This document shows positions 33,639 to 45,080 of a stretch of 64,000 nt of DNA, one piece after another (within the stretch, counting starts at the first letter, position 1; each line of letters starts with the position of its first letter). Made by a program: the position numbers and the translations under genes. The notes beneath the pieces are model-generated. The model was given only the letters and a program-made list of their open reading frames with translations. It did no database searches and was not told the origin of the DNA. The DNA is from Riptortus pedestris (Eukaryota; Arthropoda; Insecta; Hemiptera; Alydidae): NCBI GenBank assembly GCA_019009955.1, contig CM032233.1, forward strand, positions 125,140,001 through 125,204,000, given 5' to 3'.

Positions 33639-34702
33639 CTAGCTCAGATACCCGGCTTCGCTCGGGAATTGATTTGACAAATAGACCATGAAATATCGCG
33701 AATTTTTATTTCAGGCCTCCCTTTTAACCCCCACTCCCCAAAAAATTTTAATATAGCTTATAATCATGGAAGAATTAATGCTAATTGACATACCGAGTTT
33801 TGTTAAGTTCGGTTCAATCGTTAGCGCCCAATAAAATAGTTGACTCCCGCTTTAGTTTATAGTGTATAACTCGTTTATACTTTGTTAAAAGACAAAAATG
33901 AATATAACAAAAGTTACTCTAAATAACAAAATAAACCACTTTTGTTATGTTCATATTTGCCGAAAAACGAATAGAAAACGAAATACCGCTATTTTTAAAT
34001 TCAGGCCTCCCTTACAACCCCCACTCCAGCCCGTCCCTAGAAATGTTGGTATAGCTTATTAAAATGAATGCGTTAGTGCTAATACACATACCGAGTTTTA
34101 TTTATGTCGGTTTGGTCTTTTGTCCCAAATAATATTGTTCACTTCCGCTATAGGTTTTAGCGTATATCTCGTTTATAATTTAGTATACGAAAAAAGTGTA
34201 TATAAGAAACGTTACTCTAAATAACAATATAAACAACTTTTGTTATGTTCATATTTGCCGAAAAACCAATAGGAAACGAAATATCGTTATTTTTAATTTC
34301 AGGCTTCCCTTATAACCCCAACTCCTGTTACGTTTTCACGCATAGACGGATGAAATAGCCAAAGTCTATGAAAGTTGGGTTATGTAGAATACTACATAAC
34401 CCAACTTAGGTTAGGCCATAAAATATCGTCTGAAACGATCAGCCGTTGGGGTTATAAGGGAAGCGTGAAAAGTAACAAACAAACAAATTTCGTTTCCAAT
34501 TGGTTTTTCGGCAAACATGAACATAACAAAAGTTGTTTATTTTGTTATTTAGAGTAACTTTTGTTATATACACTTTTGTCGTACACCAAAGAAACAAAAT
34601 GCAGTTATGGTGTCTATTGACATGTATAAGAAACGGGAAATATAAAATTATCGAGAACTGTTCGCCGAATTATCGAAAAAATAATTGTAACGACAGAGGT
34701 TA
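33639..34702 (-). mobile_element. HEL-2 copy (reverse, near complete)
   Basis: Starts CTAGCTCAGATACCCGGCTT, preceded by A, and ends at ACGACAGAGGTTA (complement of TAACCTCTGTC). Related blocks repeat inside it (CAATAGGAAACGAAATATCG). A (TA)n array follows at about 34718-34769. Confidence 0.6.
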
Positions 34703-34715
34703 TCTGAGCTATTTT

Positions 34716-34769
<54 letters not shown>

Positions 34770-34771
<2 letters not shown>

Positions 34772-35147
34772 TGATCCCTTGTGTTTACACTCGAAACGCC
34801 CCGGGGATATAATAAATGTGTGGATGAAGAAATTATAACTCTTCTGACCTTCAATGGCTCAAAAAACATTGAAATGTATGTGGGGATTTATTTACCTGTT
34901 GACGCTCTAGTGGCCAAATTTTTTGTTTGATTATTTACAACCATTCTTGTACGTTTTATGCGACACTTAATATCACGTTCGATAATGATTGAAATCTAAC
35001 CAGAATGGAGGCAAGGGTTGGAAGGGGGAGTTCCGAAAATTCGCATACTTTCATTACTATGTTGAGTCTCAAATATTGTACTTAACCAATATTATTGCAA
35101 ATTTAATTTCTTGTACCTGATCTTGAAATGTTGAACATTAGCCGAGA
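34770..35147 (-). mobile_element. Partial HLE-1 (reverse), host of a nested copy
   Basis: From about 34895 (GTTGACGCTCTAGTGGCC) to ATTAGCCGAGATTTT. It is interrupted by the copy at 35148 and probably resumes near 36085 with TTTTAGAATCCAGGTTCAG and TAAACCCCCACTCC. 34770-34894 was not recognised. Confidence 0.5.
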
Positions 35148-36077
35148 TTTTAGCAGATTTCCATTAAGGGAAATCAGCTATCATGACGCTTGTAGGGAGG
35201 TCGTACTCATGACGCGATTTTCGAAAGTTTTCTTCAAATGTCCATCGATCATGCCTAGGAGATGACGGACATGAGGTCCGTTCAAAACTGTGTGTGTGTG
35301 TGTGTGTGTGTATTTGTCTGTTACCACTCTAGCGGTCACAATTATTGGTTAACTGTTACCAAACTTGATATTTAGTCGTTTTATGTAAAAAGAAAAATCA
35401 AGTTTGTTAATGGCTGAAATCGGACCAGAGGTAACGAAATATCTCCGTTACTATAAGTCGAATCGGAAAATTATATTGACCAAACTTATTCCAAATTAAA
35501 CGTAATATAAATATTGTTATATACATTTATTCCCTGTCTTGAATATTAACCGAGATATTTGAATTTTTCAGTTTTCAGCCTTCATTAAACCCCCACTTCT
35601 ACTCCTGTTACATAAACAATACTCTGTTATATAATAAACCACATTACCAAATATTGTTTTCATTGAAATTTTACTTTGTGAGATATATGTAAATACGGTC
35701 TCACCGTGATGAAAATCACCCCTCCCCTCCTTCGTTTGTTTTTGAATTACTAAAATTTGAGTGATTGAGATAAAACTAATTCTGATTCAATACAAATTCA
35801 GCATTAGCTTTAGTAAATTGTTTTGAATAAAATTAATAATTATATTCAGATATATTTCATTGATTGTTTGTCTGTCCGGTCTATCTATCTATTCAGCACT
35901 ACGAGGTTGGCTGGCCTGTTGGTTTACAATTCAGTTGCTTTCCGTTGTCGAGATTATTAACTTCTATTGTAAGTTGACGGAACATTCAAGGTGGTGTTAC
36001 CTATATGTATATTTATCTATTGTAAACCTTCACGTGGGAAATCTTCTTAGTTTATGCAGCCCCTGCGTGATGGACTT
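35148..36077 (-). mobile_element. HLE-1 long-subfamily copy (reverse, complete)
   Basis: TTTTAGCAGATTTCCATTAA to CTGCGTGATGGACTTTTT. The microsatellite is (GT)n at about 35289-35312 instead of (TA)n. A 15-20-bp piece around CATGACG is duplicated near the 3' end. Confidence 0.75.
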
Positions 36078-36121
36078 TTTGTTGTTTTAGAATCCAGGTT
36101 CAGTAAACCCCCACTCCTAGT

Positions 36122-36354
36122 CGTGCGATTTTCACCTGGTGTCCCATACCCGCCACCAGGTAAAGTACAACCAAAATAAAGTACACTCTCCCCTTCAAAT
36201 AAGACCACGGTCTAGAATAACGGGCTATCCTTCAGTACACCAGGCAGTCATCAGGCTCTAATCGTACAACCTACATCAAGAAGCTGGGTATCAGCTAAAA
36301 AAAAAAAAAAACCATGGAATTTCGGCTTCTGTTTAGTTGGACTTCCAGAAAAAA
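36122..36354. other. Short spacer, nothing recognised
   Basis: Ends in an A-run next to the following HLE-1 copy. Confidence 0.35.
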
Positions 36355-36823
36355 AGTCCGTCATGCAGGGTGTGCGTAAACTAAGCAGATTTCCCAGCGT
36401 GAAGTTATACAATAGAGAAATCTCCACACGAGAGCCAAACAGTTACGGCAAATGGCCGAACTAGCTTTTGGCGGAAAATTCAGTCATTCGTTATCGGCCC
36501 ACAATTAATAAAAATGCAAATATCTAGGTTAGTATTCAAGATAGAGAATAAGTGTATAGAACAATATTTATAGTAAATTTAATTTACAATAAGATTGGTT
36601 ATATACAATTTTTTGATCCGACGTATGGTACCAGAGATATTTCAAATTTTCAAAAATCCCCCCTCTAACCCCCCCCCCTCCCACAGGTCCGATTTCAGCC
36701 ATTAACGAACGTGGTCTGTCGCTTTGCATAAAACTTTTAAATATCGAGTTTGGTAACGATCAAACAAAAATTGCGACCGCTAGAGCGTTAACAGACAAAT
36801 ATATATATATATATATATATATA

Positions 36824-36862
<39 letters not shown>

Positions 36863-36999
36863 GACGGACCTCATTTTCGTCGTCTCCTGGGTAGGATCGA
36901 TGGACATTTGAAGAAATTTTTCGAAAATCGCGTCATGAGTATGACCTCAATAGCTGATTCCCTATCCCCTGAGATTCCCTTAAGGGAAATCTGCTAAAA
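36355..36999 (+). mobile_element. HLE-1 copy (forward, complete)
   Basis: AGTCCGTCATGCAGGGTGTG to CCCTTAAGGGAAATCTGC-TAAAA. The TA array at about 36798-36858 is interrupted by TGTC. About 15 bp are duplicated before the final hairpin. Confidence 0.8.
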
Positions 37000-37769
37000 T
37001 ATAGAGAATAGATGGCGATTTGAGATCATTAGCGCGTCACCAGGTCTTGAGATATTTTCTTAGTTTCCGCAGTCCCTGCGAGAGGAGCATTTTTAATATA
37101 GTAAATAATCCGGTCCAGATAATTCCAAATGGGGTGTTGTTATCTGGAATGCAATGGAACAATGGCTTTTAATTCAAATTCAAATAAATGTTAATGCTAA
37201 ACAATGAGGGGAAGTTAATTAAATGGAGCTATTAATCTAAATTGGAAACAGTTATCTAGGCAAGTGTTAATTGAGGCAGATATATAAAAGGATGCCGGCC
37301 GGCGGCTAGATCTGATGCTCATTTTACAATTTTATAGCTTCCAATTGCTCTCCCCTCATTTGGTTTTAATTATTTGAGCCATTCTGTATAATTCAATGCT
37401 CCCTCCCCCCTGATTATACAAATTGCACTGTTGGCAGAAACAATTTCCCATATCAGAATAATCCTTTCAACTCCCTTACAGTTCATTACTCGGATAAAAG
37501 TACGTCAATAATTTCCCGCTAACAATTCTGTTAATTATTTGTACTAATTCCAGAAATGTTTAATACGAGCACCGGCTACCTGGAAACACATTGCAATGTA
37601 CAACATTCTTATATAATCACAGGCTACACCTGGGAATTGTTGCTCTGAATCTGAAATGAAATGTATTTGAAAATTATATGTATTATCGTATTTCTATTAA
37701 ATAATAACAACAGGATAGGCCAAATATTTTTGATTTCTATAAAGAACATTTACTAATATCATGTCAATA
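37000..37769. other. Longest unique-looking stretch, no gene recognised
   Basis: A decayed HLE-1-like 5' end may sit near 37050-37095 (TCTTAGTTTCCGCAGTCCC). The rest has no repeats or coding motifs that I recognise. Confidence 0.4.
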
Positions 37770-37779
37770 AATTTCTTTA

Positions 37780-37993
37780 TTGGGGCTCTAATTAGCCATG
37801 TGAGTTAAAACGTTGGACTTAACCTCACACGGTAATCTAGAGTGGCGAGTTCGATTACCGCATGGGCATTAGGAATTTATTTAGTGACGAACTCATTAAA
37901 TAAATTCTCTAGTCCGACCCTGACTAGAAAAGGGCGGTAACCTGAAGGTAACCCGTCCCGATTAGCAAACAATGGGCGTTAATAAATAATAAT
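37780..37993 (+). mobile_element. tRNA-derived SINE with 10-bp target duplication
   Basis: The head resembles a tRNA gene: GGGGCTCTAATTAGCC near the start, and GAGTTCGATTACCGC as a B-box-like block about 70 bp in. The 3' tail is AATAAATAATAATA. It is flanked by the direct repeat AATTTCTTTA (37770-37779 and 37994-38003), so the insertion edges are firm. The tail resembles the element end at about 63955-63985. Confidence 0.75.
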
Positions 37994-38003
37994 AATTTCT
38001 TTA

Positions 38004-38358
38004 CAGATTAGTGCATAACATTTACAATTATATAATACATTCGTTTTAGAATTACGTAAATTTCTATGAATACATATTGTAAAACATGCATAAATAATTA
38101 TATCTAATAAATTAATTTCTTTAAAAATTTTAATACCGCTCTAAATATAAAATAATTCTGATGAGGACAGAAAAATAAAAAAAATATAATAAGGAAAGCA
38201 ATTGCTTTTAGAGTTTCTTATGCAAGATACATACAAATTCGGGCGGATTATTATTATTTTTATAACCTTGTCCCAATGAAAAACATGCGTTTTCTCTGCT
38301 CCACCCTACCAGGACGGGGAAATTTACTTAGTTAACGCAGCCCCTGCGTGCCAGACGT
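38004..38358 (-). other. AT-rich spacer ending in an HLE-1 5' terminus
   Basis: The last 45 bp (AAATTTACTTAGTTAACGC, then CCCCTGCGTGCCAGACG) form a lone reverse 5' end. The rest is unremarkable. Confidence 0.5.
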
Positions 38359-38368
38359 TTTTTATATT

Positions 38369-38560
38369 TATAAGTTCAAAATTAAGTGAAATGGATTATT
38401 ATCAATCATTGACCATGCATATATTTTCTTGTCAATGAAAGAATGATGTGAATTTAAAATATTTTCGAAAAGTCTCATATAAAGTAGAACCTTTACTACT
38501 AAAATATATATTAGGTGATGGTGTAGAGTGGTTTGATATTGGGCTAGTGCTGGAGGTTGG
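38369..38560 (+). repeat. About 200-bp direct repeat, copy 1
   Basis: ATAAGTTCAAAATT to GAGGTTGGCTCGGCT. The second copy is at 40818-41017. The last 65 bp are almost identical (AAAATATATATTAGGTGATG onward). No known family. Confidence 0.7.
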
Positions 38561-39490
38561 CTCGGCTATTGAGCTTATACTCATGACGCGAATTTTGAAA
38601 AATTTCCTCCTCAAATACGGCGAAAACGTGGTCCGTTCGAAATATATGCTCTAGCGGTAGCAATTTTTGTTGTTACCTTACCAAACTCGGTATAAAATAG
38701 TTTTTTCTGTAATCGTTGAATAATGGTAACATTACTAAACTGAAATGAGTGAAGAAAGTGAAACATTTTGCAATAGAGTGAAGAATGTGAATTGCCTTCT
38801 TAATTAGTAATAAGTAAAAATTAAAAGATAATTTGAAGTTGGAAATTAAATGCTTTTAAATGTTTCTTAACATTGTAAGAATTTATTTTAACAAAATAAA
38901 TTGAAATGTGAATGAATTATTGGTGGAAATAATCAATATATTTTAAAATTTAAAAATAATAATAATTACCTTCCTTGATTATAACCTGTACTTGTTTATA
39001 ACTGCACTACTTCACAATCATCACTAGTTGTTTTATAACTATGCTTATAACCTTTCACAACCATGCTTATAACCTACCAACAACATACCATAATCTTCAC
39101 AACATCCTAATTTTGTTCATATTCTGGTTAAATCTGATCATGTATTACACGATTACAGAAAAAAAATAATATTACACTCGTGACGAAAGTAGAATTTACA
39201 ACTCTCGTGAAATTACCACACACGCTTCGCTCGTGTGGGTAAACGTTTCACTCGAGTTGTAAAATGATCTACTTTCGTCACTTGTATAATAAATAACTAT
39301 TATGCAAAACTAAAGCTCCTGTTCCTTAACGGCTAAAGTCAGACCAGTGGGAGAGGGAGTTCAGAAGGGAGAAATTCAAAAATTTGAAATATCTCCGTTA
39401 CGTCTGATCGAAAAACCAATTTTATTTTAAATTTAATTACCTATGAATGTTGTTATATACATACGCTGTCTATCATGAATATTACCTGAG
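38561..39490 (-). mobile_element. HLE-1 copy (reverse) split by FB-1
   Basis: 3' block from ATTGAGCTTATACTCATGACG to CCAAACTCGGTATAAAATAG at 38701, then FB-1, then TGCAAAACTAAAGCTCC onward to ATTACCTGAGATTTTT at about 39492, where another copy begins. The G-rich and CTCGG blocks are present. Confidence 0.65.
38702..39302 (-). mobile_element. FB-1 element, copy 2 (reverse)
   Basis: Starts CTGTAATCGTTGAATAATGG, and its fold-back end is near 39180-39290 (GTGACGAAAGTAGAATTTAC). It is close to identical to copies 1 and 3. The HLE-1 host sequence on either side joins at GTTTT/TGCAAAAC. Confidence 0.75.
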
Positions 39491-39492
39491 AT

Positions 39493-40070
39493 TTTTAGCA
39501 GATTTCAATCAGCTATTGAGGTCGTACTCATGACGCGATTTTTGAAAAATTTCTTCAAATGTCCATCGATCGTACCCAGGAGTTGACGAAAATGAGGCTC
39601 GTTCAAAACTATACATACATATATATATATATATTTGCCTGTTAACACTCTAGTGGTCGCAATTTTTGTTTAATCGTCACGAAACTCGGTAATTAATCGT
39701 TTAACGTAAAAAAAAGAATCAAGTTCGTTAAAGGCTAAAATCGGACCAGTGGGAGGGGAGGTTTAGAGGGGGGAATTTCGAAAATTCGAAATATCTCCGT
39801 TATTATACGTCGGATCGAAACATTGTGTAGATCTAATCTTATTGCAAATTAAATTTACTATAAATATTCTTATATACATTTATTCTCTATCTTGAATATT
39901 AACCGAGATATTTGCATTTTTGGAGAGCTATAGTCGCTTCTATTCGTTTCCGCCGAAAGCTAGTTCGGCCGTTTCCGTAACTGTTCGGCTCTCGTATTGG
40001 GGATTTCTCTATTGTATAACGACACTTGGGAAATCTGCTTTGTTTACGCAGCCCCTGCGTGACGGACTTT
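39493..40070 (-). mobile_element. HLE-1 copy (reverse, complete) nested in another
   Basis: TTTTTAGCAGATTTCAATCAG (hairpin half deleted) to CCTGCGTGACGGACTTT. Short TA tract at about 39613-39633. Flanking sequence on both sides belongs to another reverse copy. Confidence 0.75.
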
Positions 40071-40370
40071 ATTTTAATTTTCAGCATTCAGTAAATCCCC
40101 ACTCATACTAATGTCATATCAACAATAAGCTGTTATATATTCAACTACTTTATTCTAAGCTTAAATACAAAATATTGTTTTCAATGGGCCTTTATTATGT
40201 GAGATTCATGAAAATTCGTTGTGTGATGGCGTCATCAATTTAATTCTTACGTCCTTGTTTCGATAATGCTTATTTGATCTATACTATACTCGATATTTAA
40301 CCGTTCTGTCAAAGGTAATGGGAAGAAATCGGAAATGGAATAGTGGGGGCGGAGTGAACAGTTTATATAT
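40071..40370 (-). mobile_element. Continuation of the host HLE-1 long copy
   Basis: TTTTCAGCATTCAGTAAATC onward, with the long-subfamily block GATCTATACTATACTCGATA and GGAATAGTGGGGGCGGAG. 40371-40817 holds A-rich runs and no recognised feature. Confidence 0.55.
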
Positions 40371-40817
40371 GTAAATAATTTAATTATAATTTAGTTTCTA
40401 TTTAAAAAAAAAAAAAAAAAAAAATTAATATTGTATATATTGGTATTGCTATATATTATTATTGTTATTGGGGTGTATGTTGTAACTTAGGTTAATCTCA
40501 TTATTAAAGTATCGGAGTGATTTCTTTATATAGGTAAAAGAAAAAAAAAAAGAAAAAAAAAAAATTTAATGTAATATAAATATAAAATAAATAGTGTGGA
40601 AAAGAGAATTACTAAAATGTGAGAAACTATGTACAAGCAATATATGAACAAACTACGTTTACTTACACACATTAACAAGGAACCGAACTAAACTGTAAAT
40701 TATAAACTATGGAAGGGCGTAATAACCATGCAGTTGATCGCCCCAAAAAATAATCTCATCAATGAATAGTGGGGGTATAAACGGGTACATTCGAAAATTC
40801 ATAATATTTCTATGTAT

Positions 40818-41017
40818 AAGTTCAAAATTGAATGAAATGCGTTAGTATCATTCATTGCCCATGCTTATATTTTCTTATCAATGTAGGAAAGATCTAGTGA
40901 ATTTAAAATATTTTTGAAATGTCCCGTGTAAAGTGGAACCTCTACTTCTAAAATATATATTAGGTGATGGTGTAGAGTGGTTTGATATTGGGCTAGTGCT
41001 GGAGGTTGGCTCGGCTG
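40818..41017 (+). repeat. About 200-bp direct repeat, copy 2
   Basis: Matches 38369-38560 and stops at the same GGCTCGGCT, after which the sequences differ. Confidence 0.7.
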
Positions 41018-41400
41018 TCCGTTACAGAGCTAATGTGCAAGGGGACTGGTTCGGAAAACATTTAACAAGTTTCTTTATTTCGGGAGGAGGAAGGGAAGCC
41101 CTAGGGAGGAGACACCCCACTCAAGTTTATACATTATCCCTATCCAGCCCCTCCTCACAACTTAACTCCCCTACTTCTCCTCTATATTAGTCTGAAGGGA
41201 CTTACAATTCAGCTAATCCCATTGGGTAAAAGGGATCATGACCCTAACACACTCCAGTATTTTCATTGTCAACGGGCTCTCCCTAAAACCGTTTTTTAAC
41301 ACTCTGACTGACATTTCCTTGCTTCGGCTGTGTCACGTCGGACGAGTAACTTACAGAGATCGACAAATTTTCAGATGATACTCATGTCGCAATTTTTAAA
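41018..41400. other. Intergenic, nothing recognised
   Basis: Unique DNA with no recognised motif. Confidence 0.4.
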
Positions 41401-41882
41401 AGTCCGTCACGCAGGGGCTGCGTAAACTAAGCAGATTTCCCACGTGAAGTTTTACAAAAGAGAAATCTGCCTAATAACAACTGTAGTAGTAAGGGATCTC
41501 TAAACCTATTCGCGAGGGACGAACAGTTACGGAAACGGCCGCCAGAGCTCTCGGCAGAAGGTACGGAACATAGCTGACTCCTGCCGACCACACACACAAT
41601 ACAAATGCAAATATCTCGGTTAATATTCAATATACAGAATAAATGTATAGAACAATATTTATAGTAAATGTAATTTGCAATAAGATTGGTTCAATACAAT
41701 TGTTCGATCCGAAGCGTAATAACGAAGATATTTTGAATTTTCAAAAATCCCCCCTCTAAACCCCCCCTCCCACTGGTCCAATTTCAGCCATTAACGAACT
41801 TGATCTTCCTTTTACATAAAACGATAAAATTCCGAGTTTGGTAACGATCAAACAAAAATTGCGACCGTTAGAGCGTTAACAG

Positions 41883-41949
<67 letters not shown>

Positions 41950-41992
41950 ATTTTGAACGGACCTCATTTTCGTCAGGGGGAATCTGCTAAAA
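41401..41992 (+). mobile_element. HLE-1 copy (forward) with most of the 3' block deleted
   Basis: 5' end AGTCCGTCACGCAGGGGCTG. (TA)n about 41888-41950. Then CTCATTTTCGTC joins directly to AGGGGGAATCTGCTAAAA. Confidence 0.8.
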
Positions 41993-42087
41993 CATTTCTC
42001 CAAATGTTTATCCATTAAACCTATGAGATTCAAAAAATGTCATCGACAAAAATGAGGTCAGTTCAAAATGTTATTCTAATCTGATTA

Positions 42088-42138
42088 TATGTTATGTTAA
42101 TCTGCTTAGTTTACGCAACTCCTGCATGAAGGACGTTT
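42088..42138 (-). mobile_element. HLE-1 5' terminus (reverse), solo
   Basis: AATCTGCTTAGTTTACGC, then CCTGCATGAAGGACG. A short reverse 3' block piece lies just before it at about 42035-42070. Confidence 0.5.
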
Positions 42139-42595
42139 CATTTTTATTTTGCTATCCAAGGTCCAAATGTAATTCAGAGGGAATTACAACTCGTGTTGTA
42201 GCCAACATGGAAGAGTGACGTTTCCAGGGAAGCGGAAGGTGATCCCTTGATTTTATTCAACGATTTTCCACACTCAATTACACATTTATAACAATTAAAT
42301 CGTCCGCTTGTCATGATACTGCCCCTGCTTTGACCATCCACCTGCAAATTATTTTAATATGTCAATTACAGCCGTGTTGTCCACTGGAATAAACTCTCTC
42401 ACGAAATGAGTCTATCGGCGGAAAATAATTATCAACTGACAGCCCACATGCGGCTGATTGTTTCTTTGATTTTCCCCCATCATAATTTTAAAAGTTATCC
42501 AACCGCACTGTGTGATTGCTGGTTAAAGGGATAATATAAGTCATTTAAGCAGATTTCATTTTCCATATATCCCACAAAGTACAATTCCATTCACC
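42139..42595. other. Intergenic, nothing recognised
   Basis: Unique DNA. No coding motif seen. Confidence 0.4.
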
Positions 42596-42976
42596 CCCAA
42601 TTTCACGAGAGCCGAACAGTTACGGAAGCAGCCGAACTACTTTTCGGCGGAATCTCACGAACAGAACCGACTTTAGCCGATCTCGTCTTGTCCGTTATCC
42701 CCACACACTTAATAAAATAGCAAATATCTCCGTTAATATTCAAGATAGAGAACAAATATATATCTAACAATTTTTATAGTAAATTTGTAATAAGATTGGT
42801 TCTATACAGATCCAATCTATCCAATATACGTAGTAACGTAGATATTTCGAATATTCGAAAATCCTCCCCCCTCCCACTTTCCGATTTCAGCCATTAACGA
42901 ACTTGATCTTTCTTTTTCCATAGAACGAGTAAAGGTCGAGTTTGGTAACAATCAAACAATAATTGCGACCGCTAGA

Positions 42977-43039
<63 letters not shown>

Positions 43040-43174
43040 CACACACTCACACATATATATAATTTTGAACGAGCTACATTTTCGTCATCTCCAAGGTAGG
43101 ATCGGTGGACATTTGAAGAGGTTTTTCGAAAACCCGTGATGAGTACGAAGTCTGCGAAGGGAAGTCTGCTAAAA
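42596..43174 (+). mobile_element. HLE-1 copy (forward), 5' truncated
   Basis: Begins inside the element (TTTCACGAGAGCCGAACAG). (TA)n about 42978-43036. The 3' end GAAGTCTGCTAAAAC lacks the hairpin. Confidence 0.7.
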
Positions 43175-43720
43175 CGATTACAAAAAAGAAATAATCACTC
43201 TTAGGACCACTTGGCTTTCTTGCACTAATATTAAATTAAATGAATAAAATTTGGTGCTGTATCTCAAGTGATTGGCGAAATCTTCGTTCGAATGCATCGA
43301 ATCAAAGGAGGGTGGGGAGGTTACTTCGGAAGCCAATTCTTCTGTTCGTCAATATCATTAATTCATTCATTAACCCTAGTATTACCGACCTCTCCCAGGT
43401 CGCATGGATTACCAAGGGGGGGGGGGCTCCTCGAGCCCACAACCTTAAAAACCTTTTATTTTGGTTCTATAATTTTTTTAAAATTTTTATTTCTATTGGA
43501 TTATGTTTAATGAACGTTTCTTATGACACCTGTGAAAAAAAAATTAAATACAAAAATAAAAAATAATTAAAAAAAAAAGTTCGGATGGGGAAAAAAGGAT
43601 GACTTTAAATTAAATGTAATTTTATTCTACTAGAGGAACATATCTAAACATTGTTAGAATAAAAAGTTATCTATATCTAAGTTATTATAACATTATAATA
43701 GAATAATAATTTAAGAAAAT

Positions 43721-44185
43721 CTAATTATCAGATTCGTAATTGCAATTATCGGTGCTTTTGCACAATAATTTTTTTTCCGAGTGTTTGTTATACACTGAAC
43801 GTTTACATTTGAAGCAACGCTGTTTAGATTTTGATAGGTTGTTGTATTTTTCTTTTTTTGATTTGGCTTCTCTAACACAAGTGTAACACCTTAGCCTTCC
43901 ACTTGATGAACCTTGTTCCTCCAATTGGGGATAAATCAGTTCTCGCCCTAGAACATGCTCCATGGCCTTCACTGAAGATCTAGGAATGCCCACAAGATTT
44001 TCACTCCTTTCAGCAACACACAATTTTACTAAACTCTCAGATAGTTCAAATAAAAAGTACTTTCTTCGGCCAGCACTATTTCTTCTCCATGTTGTGTCCA
44101 GGATGCAGCATGGACTAACTGTTCCCCTAGTTGGGAACAACCTAGAAAATCTTCTCTTTTCTAAAAAAGTACCTATCAGGAGCAA
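43721..44185 (-). pseudogene. piggyBac-like transposase, C-terminal part
   Basis: About 150 codons are open. GRRKYFLFELSESLVKLCV fits the last part of the piggyBac DDE region. It is followed by the Cys-rich tail: RCYTC, then QRCFKCKRSVYNKH, then LLCKS. The frame has no ATG and is preceded by a stop, and the catalytic DDD part is missing. Non-functional as a transposase, though its tail could still bind DNA if it were expressed. Confidence 0.75.
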
Positions 44186-44378
44186 TAATTATAACCATCT
44201 CAGTAATATATTTTTTATATGAAAAAAAATTATATGGGGAGAATATATATATTTTTTTATTGGGGAAAAAAAACGTGAGAAGGTTTGTTTATGTTAAAAT
44301 TACATCAAAGTAATTATTATTTGAGCAATATAATTAATAACACTTGCATTACTAGTTAAAAGTAGTATTAAATATCAG

Positions 44379-44458
44379 TGGGCTCGAGGAGCCCCCCCTT
44401 GGTACTTAAGTGTATAACTACCCCTTGCATTACCAAGGGGGAGGGCTCCTCGAGCCCA
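44379..44458. repeat. 80-bp palindrome inside the piggyBac-like element
   Basis: TGGGCTCGAGGAGCCCCCCC at the left and its complement at the right, around TTGGTACTTAAGTGTATAAC. It looks like a right end joined to a left end of the same family. Confidence 0.7.
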
Positions 44459-44652
44459 TACGTCAAAAAAAAATTGTTTTTCAACATAGAAATTTTTTTA
44501 TTTAATTTTTTTGTTATGCCCTCATTCTAGGATGTTTTTCTGAGGAATACATAAAATATCAAAAATATCCCATTAAAATTGGGTGATAGGGAACAAAAAC
44601 AAAAAGTTGTGGGTTCAAGGAGCCCCCCCCCCCTTGGTACTTCTAGGGTTAA

Positions 44653-45080
44653 TATACGTTTTATCACGCAAAATAAAGAGTTTGTTTTCAAAATGAACTG
44701 TTCTATCATATGTTTATAGTTTTGTATCATTTGCGTAACAAAATTCAAGGGAAAACTTCCGAAACAATGGAATGTAACAGCTGATTCCGAATTTCGAATA
44801 ATTGATTAGTATTCATCCGAATTGAGCATCACTATGTCAGAGGTCTCATATTAAATTCCTAAGTGTGTCATCACTAGTAGGAAGTTGAGCAATCGAACCG
44901 TTTTTCCCGGGCTACTGGCAATATCTCCACTAATTGACAGCGTGTTGCCGGAACACACACTCACCGATGTCGCATTCTCTTCAGCAAAACCAGATACCCA
45001 CGTCATGTTATTAAATATTTATGCCCACGATACAATTCCCTTCTGCGGAAATGACTGTAAATCCACTGTCCCCTATTCCC
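44653..45080. other. Intergenic, nothing recognised
   Basis: No recognised motif or repeat. Confidence 0.4.

Larger units (their letters stand above)
43374..44648 (-). mobile_element. piggyBac-like element with TTAA ends
   Basis: CCCTAG at the left end and CTAGGG at the right are each flanked by TTAA (43370-43373 and 44649-44652), the piggyBac target. Subterminal inverted copies of TTACCAAGGGG and GGGGCTCCTCGAGCCCAC face each other. 1275 bp. Only the end of the transposase remains, so this is an internally deleted copy. Confidence 0.82.

Noticed and set aside
38155..38180. CTGATGAG near 38160, considered as a hammerhead ribozyme core
   Set aside because: No matching stem II and no correctly placed GAAA with closing stems could be found.
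39899..40111. Overlapping 60-codon frames on both strands near the HLE-1 5' end
   Set aside because: They lie entirely within a repeat copy and recur with changes at other copies (for example 48832-49032).
43240..43566. 108-codon plus-strand frame crossing the piggyBac left end
   Set aside because: It spans the TTAA junction and terminal repeats and is opposite to the real transposase fragment, so it is a chance frame.
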